A DNA stretch of 46,070 nucleotides from an uncultured Clostridia bacterium (GTDB lineage: Bacteria; Bacillota; Clostridia; Oscillospirales; Ruminococcaceae): positions 1 to 46,070 of the forward strand of contig CANQOJ010000001.1 in assembly GCA_947625455.1 (NCBI GenBank). The letters are read 5' to 3'. Position 1 is the first letter of the stretch, and each line of letters begins with the position of its first letter. The translations under genes were made by a program, and so were the position numbers. The notes beneath the pieces are model-generated. The model saw only the letters and a list, made by a program, of their open reading frames with translations, was not told the origin of the DNA and did not search any database. Below, piece by piece: positions 27,078-34,805 of this stretch.

Positions 27078-27664
27078 TTACACGCTCATCAGACAACAGC
27101 CACGCACGATAATTTTTCTTCCGTCATACCGTGCGCCCATTGCCTCGGCAGCGTCTTCAACAATCAATGCATTATGTTCCCTGCAAATCTTCACGATCTC
27201 GTCTATTTTAGCGGGAACACCGTACAAATGCGCCAACACAACCAGTTCACATCGGGATACATCTCGAAAGCCTTTTCCAAAGCCACGGGGTCCATATTCC
27301 AGGTTTCGCGTTCGGTATCTATAAAAATCGGCTCCCCACCCTCGTAAACAACGGGATTAACGCTTGCGTCAAACGTCATATCCGAACAGAAAACGCGCTT
27401 GCCCAACAAGCTGTTTCCGGGCTTTGCGTTGGGGTTTATCCTCTCGCCCGCCAATTTCATGCACATATGTAGTGCCGCCGTGCCGCATGACAAAGCCACT
27501 GCGTACTTCATTCCGAGGTAATTTGCGGTCAGCTTTTCGAGTTCGTTTATATTTTCACCGACCGTGCTTACCCAGTTGCTTTCGATTGCCTCTTTCACAT
27601 ATTCAAGTTCCTCGCCGTGCATTGTCGGCGACGAAAGCCACACTTTCCTCTCAAACGCTTTCAC
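27078..27664 (-). pseudogene. DegT/DnrJ/EryC1-type sugar aminotransferase, frameshifted and truncated
   Basis: Starts at GTG 27664 with AGGAAGAGG upstream. VWLSSPTMHGEELEYVKEAI, SNWVSTVGENINELE and ALSCGTAALHMCMKLAG are the N-terminal motifs of PglE/PseC-like PLP aminotransferases. After DVN a missing C near 27244 shifts the frame. The sequence LVVLAHLYGVPAKIDEIVKI followed by ALIVEDAAEAMGARYDG continues correctly in the second frame and includes the PLP-binding aspartate. It then leaves the family before the catalytic lysine segment and stops at 27078. More than half of the usual 380 or so residues are absent. It formed part of an amino-sugar module with NeuD and the priming transferase, and is certainly inactive. 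Confidence 0.85.
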
Positions 27665-28008
27665 TTTTCCTCTTCCTTTTTCTTGTTTATACTAACTTTT
27701 ACCAGCAACAACCGCAATCCCAACACTCTCCGAAATCCCGCTTTCCTATGCGTAAAACCGACTTTCGAGCTTTTTCGTCTCTTTGCGCATAACGCATATT
27801 ATACGCATTAAATCTCCTATTTTTGGTAATGTTGCATATTTTTAATGCGATATTTTCGTTAATTTCAGCCAACAGAAAGTTGTGGAATTTACAAAAAAAG
27901 GATTCCGTGGAGAATTTCTCCATTCGGAATCCCTGATGTATTATTTCACAAATTGCCGTATATGCCGAGCATAACGGGTTTAATATTCTATGTACAGCTG
28001 ACAAACAA
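27665..28008. other. Non-coding stretch upstream of the - strand polysaccharide operon
   Basis: It contains the terminator of the flavodoxin pseudogene (27893-27932) and, on the - strand, a TATAAT around 27797-27802 that could be a -10 element for the polysaccharide operon, though no good -35 is visible at 16-18 nt. A 101-codon open frame on the - strand here has no family resemblance and no ribosome site. Confidence 0.4.
27893..27932 (-). terminator. Rho-independent terminator after flavodoxin/ferredoxin pseudogene
   Basis: On the - strand the outer stem GGATTCCG/CGGAATCC and inner stem TGGAGAA/TTCTCCA form a 15-bp hairpin with a 2-nt bulge and a very small loop, followed directly by seven T. 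Textbook architecture; it lies 77 nt past the pseudogene stop. Confidence 0.9.
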
Positions 28009-28804
28009 TTATGTTATATATTTTTCATATCTGCATTGTTCCTGAACCTTTTCCCCGATAAGCGTTATGGCTTGTTTGGGACACAAACTGATACAGCGAT
28101 AGCACATTGTGCATCTGCCGCCCGCTGTTGCTTTATTATCTTCAATCTTTATATTTCCCATAGGACAATTTTGACTGCACAGCCCGCACCCAACGCACAA
28201 ATCACTGATTTTCAACTTGTCGGAGTAGCTTGCCGTTTTATTGTAAAACCACAATCTTTGCCCGAACAGACCTTTTATATGCGCTATAAAACTCAATCCC
28301 TCGCGCGGATATTTTCCTGCTTTAATTTGCATTGCCGTTTGTTCAATGCGCTCGTCAGCTGACTTCACTATCTGTTTTTTTCTTCAATACTCTTTTTTAA
28401 CAGCTTGCTGTAGCACACCGAATCGGGCATTTTTATCTGTAAACCGCCGAGTATCACCGCGCCGCATTTCTTTAAAATCCGTGCAGTACACCCTGTACCG
28501 TCGCCGCTGAAAAGTCCCATGTTTTTCAGACTGTATAAAAAGTCCAACCTCAGGCTTTATCGACAGCCTGACTTTTTTGCCGTTCCAGAGTGAAGCGTTG
28601 GCTTTTATAAAATCACGCACCATAATCGGGGCATTTGAAAACTGCGTCGGATATCCGAGTACAATTATGTCGTGTTTTTTTCAATATCTGAACAATATCG
28701 GTGTGTTCCAACGGAAAGCACTGCGCGGACGCGTCCAACATTTTAACCAGCTTTTTAACACAATGTTCGGTGTTGCCCGTACCACTAAAATATACTCCTA
28801 CCAT
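28009..28804 (-). pseudogene. EFR1-family flavodoxin/ferredoxin fusion, broken by two frameshifts and a repeat insertion
   Basis: The N-terminal MVGVYFSGTGNTEHCVKKLV is a flavodoxin FMN loop (S-G-T-G-N-T). The frame breaks in an A7 run (28675-28681); six A would restore HDIIVLGYPTQFSNAPIMVR. After NGKKV about 46 nt of palindromic sequence (28526-28572) intrude. Then GLFSGDGTGCTARILKKCGA resumes, and a second run of seven A (28375-28381) breaks the frame again; eight A would join EEKKQIVKSADERIEQ. The C-terminal part (28009-28368) carries two 4Fe-4S clusters: CVGCGLCSQNCPMG and CTMCYRCISLCPKQ. The intact protein would be a 260-residue electron-transfer protein. The ferredoxin end alone might still be translated from an internal start. 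Confidence 0.88.
28526..28572. repeat. Small palindromic repeat inserted in the flavodoxin gene
   Basis: Imperfect inverted repeat: CAGACTGTATAAAAAGTCC (28527-28545) facing AGGCTTTATCGACAGCCTG (28552-28570). It sits exactly where foreign sequence interrupts the flavodoxin domain, and its arms share the C-A-G-x-C-T-G-T...A-A-A-G-x-C core with the larger palindrome at 28858-28990. It is probably a REP/MITE-like element. Confidence 0.75.
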
Positions 28805-28857
28805 TTGCTTGTTACCTTTCAAAAATTGAAATATCTTGAAATGACAATAATCTTATT

Positions 28858-28990
28858 CAGCTTGTATAAAAAGCCAAATTTCAGACTGTATAGAAAGCCC
28901 CAGATGCTAGGAAGCGGTGCTGCGGCTAGGCTTTGTGCCTGCCGCAGTGCCGCTGACGACGCAGATGGGGCTTTATATACAGTCTGACTT
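28858..28990. repeat. Large palindromic element between flavodoxin pseudogene and aminopeptidase gene
   Basis: The outer arms CAGACTGTATAGAAAGCCCC (28882-28901) and GGGGCTTTATATACAGTCTG (28967-28986) are complementary at 19 of 20 bases. Inside lies a second stem, GCGGTGCTGCGGC against GCCGCAGTGCCGC, capped by AGGC-TTTGT-GCCT. A partial extra arm, CAGCTTGTATAAAAAGCC, lies at 28858-28875. The element abuts the aminopeptidase stop (28989-28991) and could act as its terminator. The arms match the repeat inside the flavodoxin gene. Confidence 0.8.
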
Positions 28991-30746
28991 ATATTTCAGC
29001 CGTTGCGCTCTTTAACCACTCCGCTTCTTCACTGTTCAAAAACGGCGAGAGTTTTTCATAAACCCGCTTGTGATAAGCGTTCAGCAGTTCAAGCTGCGGT
29101 GATGTGAGATACCTCTTGTCGATCCCCTCGCGGTCAAACGGCACAAGCGTTAACGGCGAAAACCGCAGAAATCCCGCGTTGCAGTCCTTTTCGCACAACA
29201 ACAGGCTTTCGTGACGAATACCGAATTTCCCCGCTATATAAAGCCCGGGTTCATCTGATGTTATCATTCCCGCCTGCATAGGCGCGTCATCTTTCGCACG
29301 GCAGCTTATGCGCTGAGGTTCCTCGTGTACGTTAAGCAAAAAACCTACTCCATGACCTGTGCCGTGCAGGAAATCAAGTCCGTTTTTCCATAACGGTTCA
29401 CGCGCGGCATAATCAAGGCAGCTTCCGCGTATCCCCTCCGGGAATTTTGCCGAAAGCAAGTTTAAATGCCCCGCAAGCACCAGCGTAAACGCGCGTTTTT
29501 CTTCTTCGGTGACAGCGCCGAGAACAAATGTTCTTGTAATGTCCGTTGTGCCGTCAAGATAATGCCCGCCCGTGTCCGACAGCAGCATTCCGCGCGGCTC
29601 TAAAACAGCGTTTGTTGTTTCGTCAGCCGAATAATGAACGACGGCGCCGTGTTCTTTGTACGCCATAATCGGCGCAAAACTTTGCCCTAAATAGTTTTCG
29701 CCAAGCTTTCTAAATTCCTCCAGCTTTTCCGCAGCGGATATTTCGGTTATTTTCTCCGATTTTACGGCAGTCTTAAGCCACTTCATAAATCGCGTTACGG
29801 CAACTCCGTCGCGGATATGCGCGTTTATTTCGCACTGTATCTCTGTCGGGTTTTTTACTGCTTTCATAAGTTCAATCGGACTTTTTTTGTCAATGATGTT
29901 GCTGATTGACGAAACAAGATACGCATTTGACGCGCGGGTGTCTGTCATTACTTTTCCGCTGAAATTCCGAAGCGCGGAATATATGCCGTCATAATCGAAA
30001 AGTTCTACGTTGTCCTGCTTTAATTCGGCGGTTATATTGCTGTCAAATGCCGTTTTATTCGCAAACAGCGCTGTTTTCCCGCCCTCGCGGTATACTATCA
30101 TAAACGCCAAAAATACGGGGCAGTATTCAATGTCGCTCCCGCGCAGATTGAGCGTCCATGCTATTTCATCAAGCGCGGATACGACAAGGCAGTCCGCATT
30201 TTCTTCGCCCAGCTTCTGCCGTATTCTTTCCAGTTTTTGAGCGCGGGTTTCACCGCAATATTTCTCCGACAGCCTGTACACGGGATTTGCAGACAAAGGC
30301 GGGCGGTTTTTCCAGATAATATCACCGAAATCAATATCGGCGTTAAATCCGATATTCTTAACTGAAAGCGTTTTTTGAAGCTTGCTTTCAAATTCCTTAG
30401 TGAGCGTCCTGCCGTCGTACCCCAACTTTGAATTTTCGGGCATTTCCCGAAGCAGATATTGTTCAACAGACGGCGTTTGTTTTTCGCCTGCTTTCATAAG
30501 GTCAATGCCGCTGTTTTCGAGCTGTCGTTCAGCCTGCAAAAAATAGCGTCCGTCCGTCCAAAGCGCCGATTTATCCTCCGTTACAACAAGCGTACCCGCA
30601 GAGCCCGTAAAACCGCTCAAATACTCGCGCAGTTTGAAATGCGCGCTGACATATTCGGAATTGTGGTAATCGCTCGTTGTTATGACTGCGGCATAAATAC
30701 CGTTGTCTTTCATTGCCTTTCGTAAATCTTCTATTTCTTGTTTCAA
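28989..30746 (-). CDS. Xaa-Pro aminopeptidase (M24B, creatinase-type N-domain)
   Basis: 585 residues from TTG 30746, chosen because GAGGTG lies 8 nt upstream and the pullulanase stop is just before it. The two N-terminal creatinase-like domains include FTGSAGTLVVTEDKSALWTD followed by GRYFLQ. The C-terminal pita-bread metalloprotease domain contains LLSDTGGHYLDGTTDITRTF (two metal aspartates), HGTGHGVGFLLNVHEEPQRI (metal histidine and flanking residues), TSDEPGLYIAGKFGIRHESL with the metal glutamate, then LL. It removes N-terminal residues before proline in the cytosol. Length matches the long APP1/PepP2 type. It is the last gene of the comM-malQ operon. Confidence 0.93.
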   Translation of the reverse strand: MKQEIEDLRKAMKDNGIYAAVITTSDYHNSEYVSAHFKLREYLSGFTGSAGTLVVTEDKSALWTDGRYFLQAERQLENSGIDLMKAGEKQTPSVEQYLLREMPENSKLGYDGRTLTKEFESKLQKTLSVKNIGFNADIDFGDIIWKNRPPLSANPVYRLSEKYCGETRAQKLERIRQKLGEENADCLVVSALDEIAWTLNLRGSDIEYCPVFLAFMIVYREGGKTALFANKTAFDSNITAELKQDNVELFDYDGIYSALRNFSGKVMTDTRASNAYLVSSISNIIDKKSPIELMKAVKNPTEIQCEINAHIRDGVAVTRFMKWLKTAVKSEKITEISAAEKLEEFRKLGENYLGQSFAPIMAYKEHGAVVHYSADETTNAVLEPRGMLLSDTGGHYLDGTTDITRTFVLGAVTEEEKRAFTLVLAGHLNLLSAKFPEGIRGSCLDYAAREPLWKNGLDFLHGTGHGVGFLLNVHEEPQRISCRAKDDAPMQAGMITSDEPGLYIAGKFGIRHESLLLCEKDCNAGFLRFSPLTLVPFDREGIDKRYLTSPQLELLNAYHKRVYEKLSPFLNSEEAEWLKSATAEI

Positions 30747-30747
30747 G

Positions 30748-32496
30748 TTATATGCACCTCGCAATTAAAACGCTGAATTTCGCACAGCAAAGCCGTTTTA
30801 CGGCATAAAGCGGACTGTCCTGCGCTTTTGTATCATCAATAAAAACCTCGTATTCCCGATTTTCTTTGAGGATTATATCTTTATTCGTGGGGTTTATCAT
30901 AAACAGAAAACCGTTGTTTTTCAAAATAAGCCTGCCTTTTATTTCGGAAAACGCACCGCCGTTGAAAATGCCGTAATACCGCTTTCTGAACGCTGTTAAG
31001 CCTCGGTAATACTCGCAGAGTTCTTTATTTTCGGAAATCAGTTCCCATTTTATTGAGTTCACGCTGTCGGGGAGATTATAGCTGTCAGAACTGAAATTTT
31101 TTGTGCGGAGAAATTCCTGTCCCAACTGAAAAAACGCAATTCCCTCCGACAGCATGACAAATGCCGCAGCCATTTTCTCAACGCGCATTATTTTGTCAAG
31201 CCGCGCGCCTTTAAGAGAAAGCCGCAGTCTGTCATACAGCGTGTGATTATCGTGACATTCGGCGTAGTTTATGGTCTGAGAGGGATTTGAAATGCCCGTT
31301 ATCGCCTGCTTTATCGGTTCAAGCCTAGAAAGTTCGCCGCTCATAAAACCTTTGTCGCTTATGTCAAACACATTTCCGCGTATCGCGTCACGGAAACTGT
31401 CGCTGAAAAATGCGGTTTTCGGGAGTTTACGCGCGTTTTTGCCGACAGCGCGGTATTTTTCATTAAGCGCACTTTTGCCGCCTGTCCAGCCCTCTCCGTA
31501 AACAAGAGCGTGAGGGTTTATTTTCATCAGCTTGTTTCTGACGGCTTGCATTGTCTTTATATCAATAAGCCCCATAAGGTCAAAGCGAAAGCCGTCCAGA
31601 TGATATTCACGGGCTAAAAACTCAACGCTGTCGACAATGAACTTCCGCGCCATTTTTCTCTCGCTTGCAAACTCGTTTCCGCAGCCGGAGCCGTTTGAAA
31701 ACGCGCCGTTTTCTTCTCTGAAAAAATATCCCGCAATTTGCCGCTCAAACGTAGATTTTCCCGCGTCATAAACGTGATTATACACCACGTCCGCTATCAC
31801 GCCTATCCCCATTTTATGCGCGGACATTACAAGCTCCCGAAGTTCAAGAATGGGGTTATTTACTGCGTAATTTCTGCTCGGTGCATTGAAAAAACGCGGA
31901 TTATAACCCCAGTTGTAACAACTGCCGTCGCTGTCGAAATCGAAAACGGGCATAAGCTGAATATGCGTTGCGCCGAGGGATTTTATATATTCAAGCCCGC
32001 ATATATATCCGTATTTGTTTTTTACATTCTTCTCGCAGAATGCCCCGAACTTACCGCGGTTAGTAAAATCGGCGCTTTTGTCCATAGAAAAGTCGCGGAC
32101 GGAAAGTTCTGTTATGACGGGATTTTGCGCTGTTATGGGCTTGTCGTTTTCCCAGCCTGCGGGCGCGTTTTTCTGCATATCTGTGACAATGCCGCGCGTT
32201 GCGTCTTTATTCACAAGCCTTGAATAACAGTCGGCGAAAACCGTTGTTTTGCCGTTTTCGCAAACCTCGAACTCGTACTCTTTGCCCTCTAAATCGCCTT
32301 TTACCGAAAGTTCAAATATGCTTTCCCTGCGCTTCATTTCTGAACAGGAAACAGCTTGTGCGCTGTCGTAAAGCCTTAGAAACGCTTTTTCGGCAAACGG
32401 CTGCCAAAATCTGAAAATCGTTTTTTCTCTTGAATACAGCGCACCAAGCTGACCTCTGAAACAATTTTTTTCGGCAGCTTCAATTCTTCTCGTCAT
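30748..32496 (-). CDS. Pullulanase-type GH13 alpha-glucan debranching enzyme
   Basis: 582 residues from the ATG at 32496, overlapping the TtcA-like gene by 17 nt. An N-terminal beta-sandwich (CBM48-like, residues 10-110) precedes the GH13 barrel. Motifs: CYNWGYNPRFFNAPS (the Y-N-W-G-Y-x-P signature of type I pullulanases), ADVVYNHV (region I), DGFRFDLMGLID (nucleophile D, region II), LVYGEGW (acid/base E, region III) and ECHDNHTLYD (region IV). It splits alpha-1,6 branches of glycogen-like glucans. There is no signal peptide, so it acts inside the cell with 4-alpha-glucanotransferase from the same operon. The C-terminus is shorter than in many homologues. Confidence 0.92.
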   Translation of the reverse strand: MTRRIEAAEKNCFRGQLGALYSREKTIFRFWQPFAEKAFLRLYDSAQAVSCSEMKRRESIFELSVKGDLEGKEYEFEVCENGKTTVFADCYSRLVNKDATRGIVTDMQKNAPAGWENDKPITAQNPVITELSVRDFSMDKSADFTNRGKFGAFCEKNVKNKYGYICGLEYIKSLGATHIQLMPVFDFDSDGSCYNWGYNPRFFNAPSRNYAVNNPILELRELVMSAHKMGIGVIADVVYNHVYDAGKSTFERQIAGYFFREENGAFSNGSGCGNEFASERKMARKFIVDSVEFLAREYHLDGFRFDLMGLIDIKTMQAVRNKLMKINPHALVYGEGWTGGKSALNEKYRAVGKNARKLPKTAFFSDSFRDAIRGNVFDISDKGFMSGELSRLEPIKQAITGISNPSQTINYAECHDNHTLYDRLRLSLKGARLDKIMRVEKMAAAFVMLSEGIAFFQLGQEFLRTKNFSSDSYNLPDSVNSIKWELISENKELCEYYRGLTAFRKRYYGIFNGGAFSEIKGRLILKNNGFLFMINPTNKDIILKENREYEVFIDDTKAQDSPLYAVKRLCCAKFSVLIARCI

Positions 32497-33295
32497 AATC
32501 TTTAAACCTATCCAGAAAACTGTGAACACCGCTTTCGTCCTTATAGGACATAATGCGGTCAAGGCGGACATTCTGAACGCTTCGGAAAATATTCATTTCC
32601 ACCTGCGGATTTTCCTCGCTTAAGTTTGCTATAAGCTGTTTTACAAACGCGCGCTTAGAGCCGTCCTCACGGTCTTTCAGTGCGCAGTCGCAGCCGATTT
32701 TCTCAATATTGCAGCTGTCTGCCCATTCCGAAACGCACTTTTCCCTTATAAAGTACATAGGTCGTATAAGCTCCATGCCCTCGAAATTCTGCGCCTTAAC
32801 GCGCGGGAGCATTGTCTGAGCCTGACCGCCGTACAGCATTCCCATGAGTATGCTTTCGATAACGTCGTCGAAATGATGCCCCAGCGCAATTTTACTGCAG
32901 CCAAGTTCCTTTGCCTTTTTATACAGCAATCCCCTGCGCATTTTTGAACACAGGAAGCACGGATTTTTCTCGTTTTCCACAAGTTTAAATACGTCTGTTT
33001 TGAACGTTATAAGGTCAATTCCGAGAATTTCTGCGTTTTGATTTATTATACGCAGGCTGTTTTCGGAAAATCCCGCGTCCATTGTCAGATATTTTACGGA
33101 TATGGGCGTTTTTCCGTGACGTTCATATTCGCGGAAAAGCGCAGAAAGAAGCATGGAATCCTTACCGCCCGATATGCACACGCATATGCTGTCGTTGTCA
33201 TTAAACAGCCTGTACTCCTCAACTGCCTTATAAAACGGCTTTGCAAGCGTGCGGGCATATTCACGGTTTAATTTATTAAAAATATCTTCGCTCAT
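32480..33295 (-). CDS. TtcA-like PP-loop ATPase, tRNA 2-thiocytidine synthesis
   Basis: 271 residues. CVCISGGKDSMLLSALFREY holds the S-G-G-K-D-S pyrophosphate loop. CFLCSKMRRGLLYKKAKELG has the C-x-x-C pair of TtcA-type enzymes, HHFDDVIESILMGMLYGG is the second nucleotide motif, and a later cysteine occurs in IGCDCALKDRED. TtcA installs 2-thiocytidine at position 32 of some tRNAs using a 4Fe-4S cluster bound by three cysteines. It starts 1 nt after the malQ stop and overlaps pullulanase, so it is embedded in a glucan operon without obvious functional link. The related TtuA/CTU1 families are less likely. Confidence 0.85.
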   Translation of the reverse strand: MSEDIFNKLNREYARTLAKPFYKAVEEYRLFNDNDSICVCISGGKDSMLLSALFREYERHGKTPISVKYLTMDAGFSENSLRIINQNAEILGIDLITFKTDVFKLVENEKNPCFLCSKMRRGLLYKKAKELGCSKIALGHHFDDVIESILMGMLYGGQAQTMLPRVKAQNFEGMELIRPMYFIREKCVSEWADSCNIEKIGCDCALKDREDGSKRAFVKQLIANLSEENPQVEMNIFRSVQNVRLDRIMSYKDESGVHSFLDRFKDYDEKN

Positions 33296-33296
33296 G

Positions 33297-34775
33297 TTAT
33301 AATCTCATATATGTTTCGGCAAGCTGACGAAGCATTTTCGCATGCCTTTTCTTCATGTCCTTTTTCTTCATGCGCCAGCTCCAGTTCCCTCCAAGCGTTG
33401 AGGGAACGTTCATTCTTCCCTTTTTGCCTAAGCCTAAAACGTCCTGCATGGGTATCACGGCAAGTTCTGACGGTGATGAATAGGCGGTGCGGATTGCACA
33501 GCGGTTTAACGGGAATGAAAACAGCTTTCCTATATACTTTCTGCACATTGCCTTTGTTTTAATGTCAGCCTCGGAATACCATTGTTTAAAGGTGGCGTTG
33601 TCGTGAGTTCCCGTATAGCAGACGCTGTTTTTCGGATAATTGTGAGGGAGGTGGTCATTGTCGGCGTTTTCGGGATTGAAACCGAACTGCAGTACCCGCA
33701 TGCCCGGAAAACCGCTGTCCGCAAGCAATTGTTTTACGCTGTCGAAAATATCTCCCAAGTCCTCCGCGATTATGTCGGCATTCGGAACTTCGTCTGCTAT
33801 CGCCTTAAACAAATTCATTCCCGGACCTTTTTCCCAGTTTCCGTGTTCGGCTGTTTTTTCGCCGTAGGGAATGGCGTAATAGGTGTCGAATGCGCGGAAA
33901 TGGTCAATTCTCAGCATATCGAAAAACTCCGCCGACTTTTTGACTCTTGCAACCCACCAGGCGTAATTGTCGGTTTTCATTGTCGTCCAGTCGTACAGCG
34001 GATTTCCCCAAAGCTGACCGGTTTTTGAGAAATAATCGGGCGGTACTCCCGCAACGCGCTTCGGACAAAGTTTTTCGTCAAGTTCAAACAGCCTCGGCGA
34101 CGCCCAGACGTCAGAACTGTCGGGAGAAACATATATCGGAATATCGCCGATTATCTTTATTCCCTTTTGAGAACAGAAGTTGTGAAACCTCGTCCACTGA
34201 CGGAAAAAGATGTACTGGCAGAACTTGTGGTAGCGGATTTCATTTGAAAGCTTTTCGGTATACTGTTCAACAGCTTCAAGCCTGCGGAACTTTATTCCGT
34301 TTTCCCACTGCGTCCACGGTATCCCGCCGAACTCGTTCTTTAATGCCATAAACAATGCGTAATCATCAAGCCAGAACTTCTGTTCCAGCATAAATCCCGT
34401 AAATCCCACATCATCAGTAAAACCCGCAAACGCCTTGTGCAGAAGTTCAGAGCGCGTTTTTGAAACTTTGTCATAGTCGACAATGCGCGGATCCGCCCCG
34501 AAATCAGCGTTCTCGCAGTCGCTTTTCGACAGCAAACCCTGTTCGCAAAGTTCGTCAAGGTCGATAAGCAGCGGATTTCCCGCGAATGACGAAAACGGCT
34601 GATACGGCGAATCACCGTATCCCGTAGGTCCTATCGGCAATACCTGCCAGTATGTCTGACCTGCGCTTTTCAGCCACTCCGCAAACCTCTCCGCTTCTTC
34701 TCCAAGTGTTCCTATGCCGTATTTTGACGGCAATGATGTTATGTGCAGCAATACGCCGCAGCTTCTTTTATCCAT
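33297..34775 (-). CDS. malQ: 4-alpha-glucanotransferase (amylomaltase, GH77)
   Basis: 492 residues, normal for GH77. Opening RSCGVLLHITSLPSKYGIGT and WQVLPIGPTGYGDSPYQPFS are family signatures. MLRIDHFRAFDTYYAIP carries the nucleophile aspartate, IIAEDLGDIFDSV the acid/base glutamate and YTGTHDNATFKQWY the third acidic residue. It moves alpha-1,4-glucan segments between chains, working with the pullulanase downstream in glycogen or maltodextrin turnover. AGGAG lies 7 nt before the ATG. The gap to comM is only 30 nt, so the promoter is that of comM. Confidence 0.96.
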   Translation of the reverse strand: MDKRSCGVLLHITSLPSKYGIGTLGEEAERFAEWLKSAGQTYWQVLPIGPTGYGDSPYQPFSSFAGNPLLIDLDELCEQGLLSKSDCENADFGADPRIVDYDKVSKTRSELLHKAFAGFTDDVGFTGFMLEQKFWLDDYALFMALKNEFGGIPWTQWENGIKFRRLEAVEQYTEKLSNEIRYHKFCQYIFFRQWTRFHNFCSQKGIKIIGDIPIYVSPDSSDVWASPRLFELDEKLCPKRVAGVPPDYFSKTGQLWGNPLYDWTTMKTDNYAWWVARVKKSAEFFDMLRIDHFRAFDTYYAIPYGEKTAEHGNWEKGPGMNLFKAIADEVPNADIIAEDLGDIFDSVKQLLADSGFPGMRVLQFGFNPENADNDHLPHNYPKNSVCYTGTHDNATFKQWYSEADIKTKAMCRKYIGKLFSFPLNRCAIRTAYSSPSELAVIPMQDVLGLGKKGRMNVPSTLGGNWSWRMKKKDMKKRHAKMLRQLAETYMRL

Positions 34776-34805
34776 TTTTTCACTCCTAAAGTTTTTTACA
34801 TCTAT

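Noticed and set aside
27699..28004. 101-codon - strand open frame
   Set aside because: It spans the terminator hairpin, has no ribosome site and shows no protein-like pattern.
28577..28987. 136-codon + strand open frame over the palindromes
   Set aside because: It runs antisense through the flavodoxin remnant and the repeat hairpins, with no family resemblance.
33582..34351. + strand frames opposite malQ
   Set aside because: Antisense to a full-length amylomaltase with all catalytic motifs; shadow frames are common in GC-rich coding DNA.
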